Below, in pieces: positions 34,992 to 48,620 of a stretch of DNA of 64,000 nt. The translations under genes and the position numbers were made by a program. The DNA comes from Pochonia chlamydosporia 170 (lineage: Eukaryota > Ascomycota > Sordariomycetes > Hypocreales > Clavicipitaceae). The stretch covers positions 2,914,001 through 2,978,000 of the forward strand of contig NC_035792.1 of assembly GCF_001653235.2 (NCBI RefSeq), written 5' to 3'. Position 1 is the first letter of the stretch; every line of letters begins with the position of its first letter. The notes beneath the pieces are model-generated. The model saw nothing but the letters and a program-made list of their open reading frames with translations. It ran no database searches and had not been told where the DNA came from.

Positions 34992-37900
34992 GAGGAATCT
35001 GGACGTGATTCTCACTTCATAGTGAATGGTTGTGTTGCCATGGGATGTTTGTGAATCGTTGCTGCCGGAGTGAAGGTTCACGATTGGCACCTGCCACGGA
35101 AATGGTGATGATATGCATTTCGTCTGTGATGTACATCTGACAAGAAAGTGAATGCGGCTGTCAATGATGGCAGTCTGTGAGGGTGAGTGGCCAGTTTTGA
35201 ACAAAGCTATTGTTTGTCACTTTGGTTGGCAGAGTTGGCAGATGCGTGCTGAACAGCAACTCGTAGTCTTCACAGCTGGTTGGCATTCGGCTTGGATGTA
35301 GAATAATGTATCTATAAATAGTTTGTGCTGAAGATTTTCTTGCAGAATTTTCCAAGTTGCGGCAGATTTCTGTTTGGGACCCGATTAGTTGTGAATGGCG
35401 TTGAGTTGAGTTGAACATGACAAGTTGCAGTACATACTCACCGTCAACTTGGTGTCAGATGTATGACGATGATTGTAAAAGACATCAACTGTTACTGCAT
35501 CGTCTCTTTCTTAATTGTTAATGACACGCTGGGAATCAGTAATCTGAGTTGCAAGTGTCTAACCTTGCCCCTACACTTGCGAAACTTGACGATGGACTTA
35601 CCAGCTGTAATAGTACCACTTGCAACTCGTCTGAACAGCTCTTTCAGCTCTTGCACTGTCGGCATAGGCGCCATTCATCCTTTGTGTAAGTCGCACAATC
35701 GACACTGAGTCACGGCGAACAGTACCATCTGAATCATCCGATGAAAGGCTCTCATCATTCAATCGTATACACTTAAACATGGCGCGTAAATATTCACCGT
35801 CAGAACCTAAAACAGTTCATCATCAATCATCTGAATTAACCACCGATCTAGTCGAACAATGACCAACACCGCTCCCAACCTCACGAGCAACAACTCATCA
35901 ACTCAACCAACTGCGTCAAAAGACACCCACCGTATCCAAATTGGCCCGTGGCCCGAAATACGGATATGTCAGCAGCATGTCATTGCCAAACGCCTGTCGT
36001 GTAACCAATCTCAATACACTCGCACCCTCGCCCCAAGAACCCCAACTCACATCCAAGGCAGGATGCAGAGGACGGAATACATCCCAATCCAACCCATCGA
36101 GGAACAACCAACCCCTAACATCACAAGACACATCCCGTGATAAACTCCCCTGGTCCCAGGTACAAGCCAAACAAAATCACAAACCAAAGCTCAAGGTCAC
36201 CCTCCAAAATGCACACAACCCAAAGCCCTCAATCTCTGCCCGACTTCGGCACCATGCAGGTATCCGGAGCGGGCCGCACACATCCACCGCATGTATCCAA
36301 AAATAAAGAAACGAAGAAAGAGAGTTTGTGCCCAAAAAGGGACCGTGTGTCATGTGTCGGGTGGGATAAGCAACGTGTGAGAGGGTGGGAGTTGTCTACA
36401 ACCGAGTTGGTTTCCCTGAAGTGACTTGACGCTAGAGCCCTTCGTGTTGCGTAGACGAACCAACGTACTTGTATTATTATTTATACGTCCGAAACCGAAG
36501 CCGAAAATGCATGTAGCCGCTTCTTCGGGACCGGAACGAGCCTATTTGGATGAAAGGAGGGTGTGGTTGCGGTCGTGCATATTAGACAATTTGGACTACG
36601 GGGGGTGTTTGATGTAACGAGATGAGCTTTACGGGTAACGAGGTGGTATTTCCTCGGTGTACCGCACCATTCCTCGTTTCCAGTCTTGTACATAAGTAGG
36701 CCAGTCTTGAAATTAACATCGCCGATTTAAAAAAAATCACGACATCATTACATAGGACACGCAGGAAAAAGGGGTCCTTGATTCGACGACGCACACCGCC
36801 GATGCTGACGCTGCACACAAGACAATGACAAACTGGACGTCTAATCCTTGCTCACCGAGTTCCAGAACCCGGGCCCAGAAATGGCCCATTTCGCCTGTGT
36901 TGGTTCAACTGGCTGGAGGGGGTTGAATCAGGATAGGCATACATTTTTGCGTGCAACTGGTCTTTGAGGTCATTTTTTGGGATATCATGATGCACAAGAA
37001 GCATGTTAATATAGGTAGCACGGGGCGTGGATATTATGGTATTTGTCATAACATATCCGGTTCTGGACCATGGTTACACGGGGTTGAGGGTGAGGTGGTT
37101 TGGCGAAAAACCTCGAGGGTATGGAATGTAAGTGCTGGGATTGTGCATGACGGATGGGACATTCAGCTCAGTCGGGTCAGAAGGGCTAGCCGAGTTGGGT
37201 GGAAATCCAGTTCGGTAATTAAGAGTTCTGTTTATTTATTTAATTATTCTTGATGGCAAGGACTAGCTGTATTCGCATACCGAATCGCGTGGTTGGCAAC
37301 TTTCAACACCATGATCCTGACAGAGAACATCACCAACATTACAAACTCATGCGCTCTGCACTCTGTAGCCATCCATAATTTCCGATCCCCCTCCCAAAAG
37401 GGATAGACAATTCGCCAAGCTCCGAGACCCTTTCAAAACGAGAATGCCCGTGCACAACCTTGAACATGTTCCATGGACCATGTCTCCAACAGTTAAACCC
37501 GTCTCTCCACTTTCCCTCCACACGATCACGATACGCACTGCCCAAGAAATAAACCTACACGCACACAGACACAGAGTACCGCACGGTTCAAGAACCAAAA
37601 AAGATTCATCACAAGTAAGCACCCTCCGCAACCAACGTACATACATGCCACCAGTTGGCAGCAAGCCGCCCGCAGCAGCCACATCTACCCAACCTGTTGT
37701 GAAACCAGAGACCAACAACATCCCGCACAACCATTAACATAACCTCTGCTTCGTACTCCGTACTCCGTACATTCTCTCACCCAAGGCAGCAGCAGCATCA
37801 CCGTTACGCCGTCCCACCGGCCCACCCGCCTTCCGTAGCCTGTACATGTAGCCCCCCTTTAAACAAGAGCAGTCAAGTCATTGACTGACCCTTTGACCTC

Positions 37901-39816
37901 TGTACATCTAATCTCGAGGTGCCAGATGCGGATGTGGTCCACAAGCGATGCTACTCTCTGCGCTGCACAAGATTAATGTCGACTGGGGCGTTGCCGGATC
38001 GACTTCCGCGCCCGGACGAGGCTTTTGGTTAAAATGATGGAGAAGATGATGAATGTCATTTAAAGTTAAGTTGCCTTGGGATGTGCTAGTTGGAAACTTG
38101 CAAGAAGCTCGACTGCAGTGATGAGTATACAGAGTAGTATACCCTTTAAACTCAACGGTATCAAAGGCCAGGCAACTCAGTCAGCAACCCACACAACTCA
38201 AAAACATTGAAAACCAGTCCAAAACCAACATTGAAGACTAATTGCTACTCAAAAGCCAAGGCTGCCCGCATTCACTCCCATCCTAGATCGCCCTGGCCGC
38301 ATATGCATGCACCACGACCACCCTGCACGTCCAGCCCACAAACCCGCATCCTTATAATACGACAGTACAGTACCAGTAGCATCTTGCAGGCAAAAAGAGA
38401 AGGGAAAAAAACGGAACGAGCTGGACCAAACCGGAGAAAACAATGCCTGGCCCCTCATCAAGACAAAGTGGAAGACGTGGTTCATACATGCCTAGGTCAA
38501 TGGGCACGCATTTCACATGTAGAGCAGAGTAGTTATGTAATTGAGTTGGTGAATTAAAATAAAATGAGTAAAGGAGACGCCAAAAAAAAAAAAGAAAAAA
38601 AAATTATGCGAAATAAAAAGCGGAAATGTCTGTACGACTGTCGATGCCATCTTGAATTACTCCCCCTACCAACGACGTCAACACAACAAGGGTCCATGCA
38701 CCTTGCTTCAGAGGGGCGCTCTCGTCCGACAAAGGACAAAATACAAAGACAGACATGGACATATTTGGTTCCAGTTCAAGGCAGGCCCTTGTTGTTTAAA
38801 AACTGCAGACGCCCAGTCACAGACTGCGGCACAGAAAATGAGAGACATTCACGACACAAATCAAATGCAGCACTGACCGAGCCGACCAGACATCAATAAC
38901 AATCATCTGAAAAACATAGCTCGTCCCTTTGCGGTCCGAGTTTTCATTCAGTTCCCTAATACTACTGTAATACTACTACCAAATTGGAAAAATAAAAAAA
39001 AAATTTGGGCAAAAAGAAAATATACTCATGCCAGTATCCGAAAACGGCCAGACCCCGGACCCAGAAAACAATGTACAGAAAAAAGTATCCGTGTGAGCAC
39101 ACACGCACACACCATACATAAATACACAGAGATCCAGTGGATTCCAAGCAACTGTGTCGAACCGTAGACAAAGATTGCCTTTCCGTGGCACAGCCTTTGA
39201 TGGAGATCGTATACCCGGTTCTCTCCCCCTCTCTCCGTTTTTTCTTTTCTTTTCGAAAAACACCGCGACCTCGCGTTGCCGCCACGTCTTTTTTGCCGTT
39301 TCTTTTTTTGCAAAGAGCCAAAGATTCTCTCAGACCCGTACGGACAAATGTGTTCTTCCCAAACCGACTCTCAATATTGCGGCAAAATCCCTCCTCATTC
39401 CATCATTCCAGTAGCAAATACCAAAACAACAAAACGAGAGCGAGACAGCGAGAGAACATTGCTTCTTCCGGCACGTAAAATCGTTCCTTCATCCCCCAAT
39501 CTCGGATCGTAAACCCCCGCCGATGCATGTCCGTAGGCACGCACGGATCGGCCCTTGCACAGGCTGCTCTGCTTGCTGTCGCACCGCCCACCCATATAGA
39601 CATTACACCCCAGTGCTGCCTGTCCCTGGGATTTCAAAACAAAAGTGCCCAAGACGCCAGTAACCCCTGTTTTCCATGATACTTCTGCTGCTCCTGCGTC
39701 CTTTGTTTGCCGTCTTTAAACCCTCCCGTTCGCCGTGCTTTCAAGACAAATCCCGTTAACACCCTACTCCGAGAATCCATCGAACCATGCGGAATTAGCC
39801 AATTGGAAAGTTAAAT
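34992..39816. other. Gene-free region between the Cys-rich cluster and the C2H2 gene
   Basis: No convincing gene in 4.8 kb. Frames at 35492-35780 (-) and 35859-36306 (+) have polar, protein-like composition but no family match, and could be relics. The double TACTCCGTA at 37754-37769 and an A-rich run near 38580-38605 are present. The last 1 kb before 39817 probably includes the 3' end of the C2H2 gene. Confidence 0.45.
37754..37769. repeat. Overlapping double TACTCCGTA motif
   Basis: A second overlapping pair, built exactly like the one at 1168-1183. Confidence 0.7.
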
Positions 39817-41148
39817 TTAAGCCTCCTTGCCCATCGATGACCGGTCATCGTCGCCTTCTCCAGCACGATCTTGGGTGCTGTCATCGGCAGCAGCGGCCTC
39901 GTTACTCTTGTTCTCGCAACCCTTGACGAGTCGATGTCTCTGTGAGTGAAAACTCAAGTCAGTATGGGTCGCATGACCGTTGTTAGGTAACACAGCTCAG
40001 TCTCTCCCCCTCTTCAGGTCAAGGGGGTAACAGGCCAATAAAAAACCACCGGGACAACTACTAACCTTGAGCGCATCCTTGCGAGAGAAGCTCTTGCTGC
40101 AGAAGGAACAGGGGAAAGGCTTGACAGCCAGGTGAATCCGCTTGTGTCGCTTCAAATCATGGTTTCGGCTGAAGGACTGTGTGCATTGGTCACATTTGAA
40201 TGGGCGCTCCGACTGTGGTTGGGGTTGAGGATGATGCCCGTACATCATCTGGTGAGCGCCGTAGCCAGGTGGCACACCCATCGCTGGGATCATGGACAGT
40301 TGCGACCCGGGTTGATGAATGTTAGACATGACCGGACCGTTCATCGTGGCGAGCGGTTGATATGAACCATACGGTCGATAAGATCCGGGAGGCGGTGCCA
40401 TGGCCGAGTGTCCTATGCCCCGCGAGCCAGGGCTAGCACCCGTCGGCGACTGTTGCTGCTGTCCTGCGTATGACGAGAAACTCGCTTGCTGGGGTGTGGA
40501 CGAGGCAGGATAATAACTCTGATTGCTGGGTGCTCTAGAGTGAGCATAAGGATCCACGGGCGCAGGAGCGCTGCCTGGTGTATGAGGCTGAGTAGAATTC
40601 ATCATGGCGCCTTGAGGTGGCTGACCGGACATGTGATGGCTGTCCTGACCACCGTTTCCTCCCCCTCCAGAGATGGACGTTTGAAATGGCTGATGAACGT
40701 TGTTGAAGGGTGGTGGAGGAAGGCCTTCACCACCTGTGGCGGGAGACTGCGAGCTTCGTGGATTTCCAAAACTCATCCCAGACGGCTGGCCGTAGATTGA
40801 TGACCGGTGGCCGTATGATTGATCTGGAGAGGTGCCGCCGACGTTGTAGTTCGAGTTGCCCGGCGTAGGCCATGTACCGTGGACATTGGCGCTGTACGTA
40901 TATTGCATGTTGCCGTGGGCTTGAGAGCCTTGAGAGCTGGCAGTATTTACGCTAGACATGCCTGGGCTGAGACCATCGCTAGCTCCTGGAGAGGAGGTCA
41001 GAGGGCTGGACGGATAAAGACCAAATGGGGACGAGGGACGGTGAGTGAATAGAGCCATACTGGGAACTTCATTTGGTGGTGGTAGAGAAAATGGTGGCAG
41101 TGCGCCTGCCGCTGAGCGTCGTGATGAAAAACTGGATGAGACTTCCAT
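39817..41148 (-). CDS. C2H2 zinc-finger transcription factor (FlbC-like)
   Basis: Two exons on the minus strand, 41148-40066 and 39939-39817, give 401 residues. The 126-nt intron has a GTTAGT donor and a CACAG acceptor, joining DALK to RHRLVKGC. The first 300 residues are disordered, rich in Ser, Pro, Gln, Gly and Tyr. Two fingers follow: FKCDQCTQSFSRNHDLKRH and FPCSFCSKSFSRKDALK with RH in the next exon. The intron cuts the recognition helix of finger two. The tail is acidic (AAAADDSTQDRAGEGDDDRS). The finger pair and layout resemble the conidiation regulator FlbC of Aspergillus, but the subfamily is an inference. Very long gene-free DNA lies upstream, as is common for developmental regulators. 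Confidence 0.85.
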
Positions 41149-42149
41149 TGTGCTTCAGCTTTTGACCAGCGGTACTTTACTTTCGTGGTAGATTCGATAA
41201 CTGCTTGTTCAGTCAGGTAGAGTAGGTAGGAATAACCAGCAAATCGATTTCTTTTGTTCTCGATGCTGACTCTGAGGTGCAGATAAGTATGCGACGAGTG
41301 AATATGTGTTGTCACGAAACACACGACACCAAAAGCTTTTGGGAACTGGTTTCGAAAAGATGCGCGTCGATCGGGCAATCAAGAGATCAAAGTATTTGGC
41401 GATGAGAGGAAAAAAGAGTCGAGAATCCAGATGATAAGACGAGGATGACGGCAGAGTGCAGGCGAAATTGATCGCAGGACTGAGAATAAGTGTGGAGCTG
41501 GAGATGCAAAGAAAGACGGAGACGGCTTGTCGAAGGAGAGATTTGGAGACCTTTGAACCGTAGGCGTCGAAAGATGTGTTTGCAAGCGTGTCGCCAGCCG
41601 TACTTGTACTGACGAATGTATGGAGATGGTTTGAGTTAAGTTGAGAGAAGTGTAATGTCGGCCACTATCTTTAAGTTGGCGCCTATCCCACAAGTTTAAA
41701 CTTCAAAGAGTCGGAGCCGCTCGCAGGTCTGGCTAAGTAGGTATAGTTTTGCCTGTAGTGCGTCTAAATAGCCTCGACGACTTTAGAAAAGTATCGAAGC
41801 TGTAGTCCTGGTGGGGAGGTGACGCGAACACCGACAACCTTGCAAGTTGTGGGAGATGCGCAGACAAAGGTGAAACGAGGACAGGTCAAGTCGAGTGGAG
41901 GGATACCCAATCAAGGACTATCCTATCCAACCGTTCGCAGTAGGTATTCCGGGGGAGGAAAAGTTGGCTTGAAGTTGGAGCTCACACGAGCAAAAGGTGA
42001 AGAGAAGTCGCAGAGGCTGACGAAGACTGGTTTGAGTGACTTGACTGACAAAGTCAACAGAAGTCAACAGAGCGACAAACACGGCTGTCCGGGAACGGCC
42101 AGACTAGAGACTCTCTCTGACGGGACGGAGGGGCTGACCCTGGTTGGAC

Positions 42150-42220
42150 CGACAGACTGACAGACTGACAGACTGACTGATTGACGGACTGACTGATTGA
42201 CGGACTGACGGACTGACAGA
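42150..42220. repeat. GACTGACA/GACTGATT tandem repeat
   Basis: About seventeen imperfect 4-nt GACT/GACA/GACG steps grouped in 8- to 16-nt units, on the plus strand. It lies about 1 kb upstream of the C2H2 start. Confidence 0.85.
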
Positions 42221-43824
42221 GTGGAACTTGGGAAGGTGCGGCCGCGTAGCGTGGATGCTTGGTTGCTTGGTTTGCTTGCTTGGTATGCAAAACCCAAAGG
42301 TCCGAGTCTGGAGCTGAAGAAAAAAACGACCAAGTGGATTGACAGGGCCAAGCAAGGTCTGTCTCTCTCTTTTCTCCGTAGTCGAGTTGTATAACCCACA
42401 AGTCGACTTCCAACCAAACGTATGGTGCTGTCTTGTGTCTGTCTTTTATTTTTGCTGCTTCTCGCGTGGTACGACCAGAGCCCAAGACAGACAGGCTGCT
42501 GCAACTGGAACACACTCAGGCGAATGACTCTCAGATTTAAGCTGCAATAGCAAGTCGTCCCAAGTTGAACTCAAAAGATGTCCAAATCCACTTGCGGATC
42601 CTGTCTGGGCCACTTGCTTCTTGGGGAGGGGTGCGCTGGGTGCAAGTACGATGAGACAGACACCCACGAGGAAGTAAGTAGAGAGATAAGAGGATCAAAT
42701 CTCAAGAACGATCCAAGGCACAGCTCGAACTCGTAGTCGAGGGTTGCTTCCCTTTTGGTAAACAATTCTCTGGTCTTTCTGGTTAATGTTAAGCCAAGAA
42801 AATTGTCTTGACTTATCGCGCCGGTAGGAAGGAGCTAAGATTGCTGGTCCAAAACAGAACGGGCGTCGAGAACGAATTCTTGAAACTTCACCGAGTAGAG
42901 ATGAAGAAGAATCTCAAAAATGTCGTGCTCGCGTCAAAACGAAGCTCGAAGTCGTCGTTGCTCGTTCCAAAGCACGTGGGCCAGAAAATATCGGATTTGT
43001 TGTCGATGCTCTGCCAGAAACCGTCTTTCTTGGCCGGATCAGGGATGCCTGTTTAGAGTTTGGCTTGCCTTGCCTTTCAGAAACTTGGGTAGAGGTTACA
43101 GATAGAGGTGAATATCGGGCCGCGCACAGCGCTTCGAGGTGAGCTCTTGTTCTTGTGCCTTGACTGCCTTGAATCTGATACAAAGGGAAAAGGAACAGAT
43201 GACAGCGGACAGAGGCAGACACCGTGTGTGGAATATCCAGAAGATGAAATCTTGCAACTTGTGGGCAAAGCTCACAAATATACACATCTTGTTGCTCACC
43301 CTCGTAGCTGAGGTGCCAGGTCCCCCAATTGATGCGTATACTCCATACAACACTTATCTCACCCTTGTTCATCTCTCTCTCTTTTTCCTCGCCGAGCCCC
43401 TGCTCCGGAAGCCGTGTGGTACCTACACGCACACACAGACAAACACACACACGACACTCTCAGTTGAAATGGCCATCCATGACAGAAGACGACAGCGCTC
43501 AGAGACCAGCGATGTTCTGGGGGGGAGGGGTGTCCCTTGAGCATTAGCGTCCTTGACATGACATGGGCTGCGACGGGACGTCCAAGTACAGCTACAGTCT
43601 CCTAAGCTGCGCTCCCGATTGTCCAGAACGTCAAGCAACCACCAGACAGACTACTGCTACTAGCTCGGAAGGGCTGAACAGAGTGACCAAGAGACGACGG
43701 GCAACCCGGGGCGTGCCACAGAGTGGACTGTCCTCAGCAGAAGGGGGGTGGAGGCAGGGTCTGGGCCTGAAGACAGACCTGAGAATCTTGACCTCACAAA
43801 CCTTGACGGTGGATCCTCATGCCG

Positions 43825-43860
43825 TGGTGTGCGTGTGCGTGTGCTTGTGCGTGTGTGCGA
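43825..43860. repeat. GTGTGC dinucleotide-like run
   Basis: Imperfect GTGTGC units on the plus strand, alternating purine-pyrimidine. Confidence 0.8.
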
Positions 43861-46800
43861 CCAAGTACTGAAATGTACTCCCTACCAAGCATGCATGCCC
43901 GAGAATTGTTCAGTACTGTATGTGCTGTCTGGTGTTTTGTTGTTGATGCGTCTTGAGTGGAAATTGTGCCTATCCAGCGCCCATCACTGGAGTCAGTCGG
44001 CCTCATCTTCGACCTCACGGCTGCCCGTCTGCCCCCGCTGGCATCAGAATCATCAATAAAAATACGAAATAGGAGTTTTGACAAGACCTTGGCTGTCACA
44101 GACGCTGCGCAATTTAGACACAAGACCGTCTCACATAAACGTCTGGACGGAGAAAATACCTGTGTAATTGCCAATGTAAGTACGTACCAAAACAAGACAT
44201 CTACCTTGCTTGACCTTTTCTCCCACCTCGAGCTCGACACACTTATTGACATATTGGACAGCTTGTGGAGTCCAATTTTCAACCATCTCCCAGCTCAGCA
44301 GATCAATCGTCTGTGTTGTCAAACGTCGCCGATTAAAAGCTCAGGCCACAGAATTGCTTCCCAGACAGCAGCATCCAGGCCCCCCCAACAAGGCCAGTGG
44401 AGTCTAGTCGGACAAGGGGTGATGTGCTATTCCTGGTTTGCTCAACTGGCCATGGCCTCCTGATCTCTTGCTCTCCAGCATTTTCCAATCTTTTTTGGCA
44501 TCAACATCCCGGAATGAGAGGGGGGGAGACAAGGTTGGCAGTAGCGGCAAGTTTGTTGAGCGGTATTGGATGGATACCAGCAATCCAGTCGCCCCCGTTT
44601 CCCTGAGCCAGTGACAAAGACGTTGTAGGTAAGAGAACTGCAGGCTTCAGATGCAAGATTGAACAGGGAGGTGGGGATGAATGAATGCCTTCACACCCAC
44701 CCCCTACCTTACTTGTTGTGCATTGCTTCGGGCTGCACTGCAACTATTCATCCGTCCTGAGGGTTCCTTGCAATCCGAGGTACAGCGCTGTACCGACTGC
44801 TCTAAGATTAAAAGCTGGGTTGTGAATGGAAACGAGCATTCAATATTCCGAGTATACCCAGACCAGGGCTCATAATGAACCCATGACAATTCTATTTGCT
44901 TTGTCCGGGGCAGTACTCCGTAACTCTCCCAGCATTTATCAGGGGTGGGTTTGTCTGAGTGGCACATTACGACAATGGTAATTTGGCCCTGTTGTAATCG
45001 CTGAGTCCTTTTGATAGGAGAAGAGACTTTCGATATAATTCCTTGTTGAGTGGGTGTTTGTTGTTCGATCGCTATTTGGTCGCCTATACATGCGCGGTGC
45101 TGATGCGGAGGGACACAACTCCATCAATTCCAGTCAACCTGGAGTACCCAGTGGTCAAACGGCCTCCCCTAACCCCAATTTCACTGCGGAGCACTTTGTA
45201 TGTATGCCGGCTTGTCCTGTGAAGAAGTCAGTTGGTGGCCCTCCTGGCAGTCCTTTGCACCACTGCACTCATCTCGCGGCCTAGTTGGCGTTGTGTTTTA
45301 TGACGAACCGTGGTTCCGCTTTATGTTACACACAAACACTGGGGCTCAAATCCATACAATCAACAGTTGCATCACCAAAGTTGTTTGGCGACTACTGATA
45401 GCGCGACCGCTACCAGGTGCCCAAGGTGGCAAGACAGCCGATATTAAAAAGCAGCTCTCCAAGCAACCTCGGCACCGGCCAATACTGTGATTTAGGTAAA
45501 CCAAACCCTTGTCCTCTGGCAGTTCGTGGACATATACGGCCAGCAGCCAAGGTATCACGGCCCATTGCCAAGAGTTATAGGCAGCTGTGACTCGGTCATC
45601 AAGAGCAGGCAGAGTCGAAACCCAGAATTGCAATATCACCCTAGTAGACCATCATTACCTTTGTCGAACAACCACCATACCAAATGGACGCAGCCAACGC
45701 CTCGGTATGGCTGTCACAGTTCCGCCGTGGCTCACCCAGGGAGCCCCAAGACGAAATTTCAGGTCACCAAAAGCGGAGGACAGTCGTGTATGCAGCAAAG
45801 AACGCCGCTAGCTAAGGAAGAAATATCAGTAAGAGGGAAATCGGTGAATTAATTGACGTCAATGTGCTGTATGACAGTGCTCAATGTTTACTTCGCTATC
45901 TCGTATCCGCCATGGGGTGTTTCCACAACGTTCTTGCAGAGAGAACGACAAAGACATCATTCAAAACGTAGCCCAGTCGTCATCCTTGGCGATTAAATCG
46001 TAGGCAATAATCAAGTTCATGGATCAGTCAAATCAAAAGTATTGCGGGGTAATCTAACTCAACAACATTGTCATGCTTCCACATGGGGTTTGTCACAGAT
46101 TTCGGATGAAGCTTGCGTGGAGTCATCCACAACTGCACAAGAGAACAGGGCTCATTGGCAAAGAATGTCAGGTTCACCAAGTTCAAGAACGGGTAGACAC
46201 GTACGAAGCGCTGTGTCCATAGTGTCCATAGCCGTTGCAATTATTGTCCCAAGTTTATCATGTCAAAATCAGACAAGAAGATTCAGTCAGTCGGAGTAGC
46301 GTGACAGTTCCCATAAAGCAGATGCCTTCCCATGTGATGGCCGCCTTTACCTCAAACAGCCGGAGATAATTCGATTGGTTCATTCTGGCCCTAGATGCAT
46401 CTGAGATGCATGAATGCCAAGTGTACTGATTCAACTGCGCCATGTGGAAGCAGTTGCTGGATGGCGTCCAAGCAGATTTCGAGAGACAGTATCAGAGGAT
46501 TGCTCGCAAGTTGACGTTTCCAGCAGGGAGCGACGCACGAAGCAAGATGTACTGGACCTCATCATGATCCCATTCCACGGCTAGTACATCCTGCATTGTG
46601 CTGTATCAACGCGACGGTTTTTCAGTGAACGGCAGAAACCCCGTGAATATGAAAGTCATCCACTCACATCTTCTCAAAACTTATTGGTGTTGAGACTCCA
46701 CACACACATCTTTGGAGCGGTACCCATGTCGCTTTGCTGCAGGAGAATGATAGATGAGTGGTTACCTTGCCTTGTCGTCAGTGCTGAGCAGCGTTTGCTT

Positions 46801-48566
46801 GTCCTTGTGGAGTCGATGCTTGGGATGCGTCTTTTAAACCAGCAGAGCTCTGGTGGAGAAGCGAGATGTGCTCCATCGTCTTGGTCTCGACGTTTGAAAC
46901 CAGTCAACCTAGCGTGCCAATGCTCTGCTAGTTTGGCGTATAACCATCAGCAACTCCTCTCTGGCTTTGTCTCCATGTCGCCACTCTCCATGCAGACACC
47001 ACGCGGACTGCCCCACGGAAGCAAGGCTCTGTTGGATAACAAGGCGAGAGGGACGATTTGCTCCATTCGGAGTATTGTACATATTGATACATGTTCGCCT
47101 AATGCATAGCAGACAAGTTCGTCAGACCGCGGTAGGTGTGCTAGTCCACAAGTTGTCCAATGACGATTGTTGATTATGACTTGTCAACCTCCCTCTATTA
47201 TGTTGAGTTTGTCCATTGGAAAGATCAGTGAAAAGCAGTCGAAACCTAGCCGCAAATTCTCATAGATTGGCTCGCCAGCCACATCTTGAAGGATTGATGC
47301 CCTGGTCGTGTCATCCATAAGGCAGTCTGGCAAAGCTTGGCAGTACGAGAAACAGCGACAATGGACGACTTCCACTGGGAATTTGCAAAACGTTACTAGC
47401 ATCGGCCAATGGAGAAGTGGTTTTTTGGAGTAGATACCCGAGGGATCTTTGTTCGGCTGATTTCTTTGTGGTGTCTCACTCTCCTGTCACCAAAGACCGT
47501 GAAATGGATGCTGTGTTTGGACTCGGTTTCGATGCCCCTTCCAGACAAATTACAGAGTACAGGGACCCCCATCAGTTGCATCCATGAAATCGCGCACAGA
47601 GGAGGACGATGCCAATGCAGGCTGGACGAAAGAGACTTCAAAATTATGGGTACTGCAGGTGCCAGTCAAGAACATGTGCCCAGCCAACTTTGTCTCCCAG
47701 AAGTGAACAATTTGAGAATGTTGACCAACCCCCAATTGCTAGTGCTCAAGATGAAAGAATTGCTGGAGAAGAGATCTTCAGCTCGCCAGCGAAGCGCAGA
47801 GGCAGGGTGACAACAGTAAGGATGCGATCCAGACCGCCACAGACCAAAGTCAAACAGGCAAGATCGGCAATGAAGTAAGGCGCAGCAAGAAACGCACCAA
47901 AACAACACCGTCGCTGCTCAGACAGGTGGTGGTTGGCACAAAACGGCATCCCCGCAAGCTTCACTGGTCTGAACATTCATCGGCAGCTACCAGCTAATTG
48001 CAGCAGAGCATAACGCCCTCCCCACAAAGTTGATCGAATGTGGCCCAGCCCAAGCAAGCTCAGCCACCAAGCCGTCTGGCAGCTTCATACGCTGTCGGCC
48101 TGAGCCAAGTACCCAAGGTAAGCAAACAGCTTTCTGACAGATAGGCTCGCAGACTAATTGCATCCAGGATTGTTGCTGTCCAGCTTGCGACGGTGGCTGG
48201 TCTAGCACGGTATTTTCCGCCTGGTGAGACAGTTGACAATGTGCGCCTCCGTGCCGCCTCTCCCGTGGCGCTAGCAAAGCGAGAACAGCGACAGCCGTCT
48301 GTCCATTTGACCTCTTAATTACAAGGCGACCTGAGCCCGCCAGTGGACAATCGACATAGGCAAAAGGGGGAGCACGTTTGCCGCTCGGCTTGATTGTGGT
48401 ATTCTTTCTGATGTCTTTCGAGTGAACGAAAGGGGGCGTACTAAGAGAAGGCAAGGCAGCCCATGCTTGTAAGCCTTGTGCTGTATTTTGAAGGTCTTGC
48501 TTAACCCCAAACGACAGAGGCCGGCCGGATGAGGGAACTTATCTCTCGCGGTCCGAGGGGACATAT

Positions 48567-48620
48567 AATAGCACTTGTGCAGCACTAATAGCACTTGTGC
48601 AGCACAAATAGCACTGCACA
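48567..48620. repeat. 20-nt tandem repeat (AATAGCACTTGTGCAGCAC)
   Basis: Two 20-nt units differing at the last base, then a shortened third copy that lacks six internal bases. Each unit contains GCACTTGTGC, a perfect inverted repeat of four bases around a two-base centre. Confidence 0.8.

Noticed and set aside
34839..35204. Upstream extension of Cys-rich gene E to a 197-codon frame
   Set aside because: All paralogues begin with Met-Cys, and the TATA-like box lies inside the extension.
42150..42220. Tandem array considered as CRISPR-like
   Set aside because: Units are contiguous 4- to 8-nt steps without spacers; the organism is a eukaryote.
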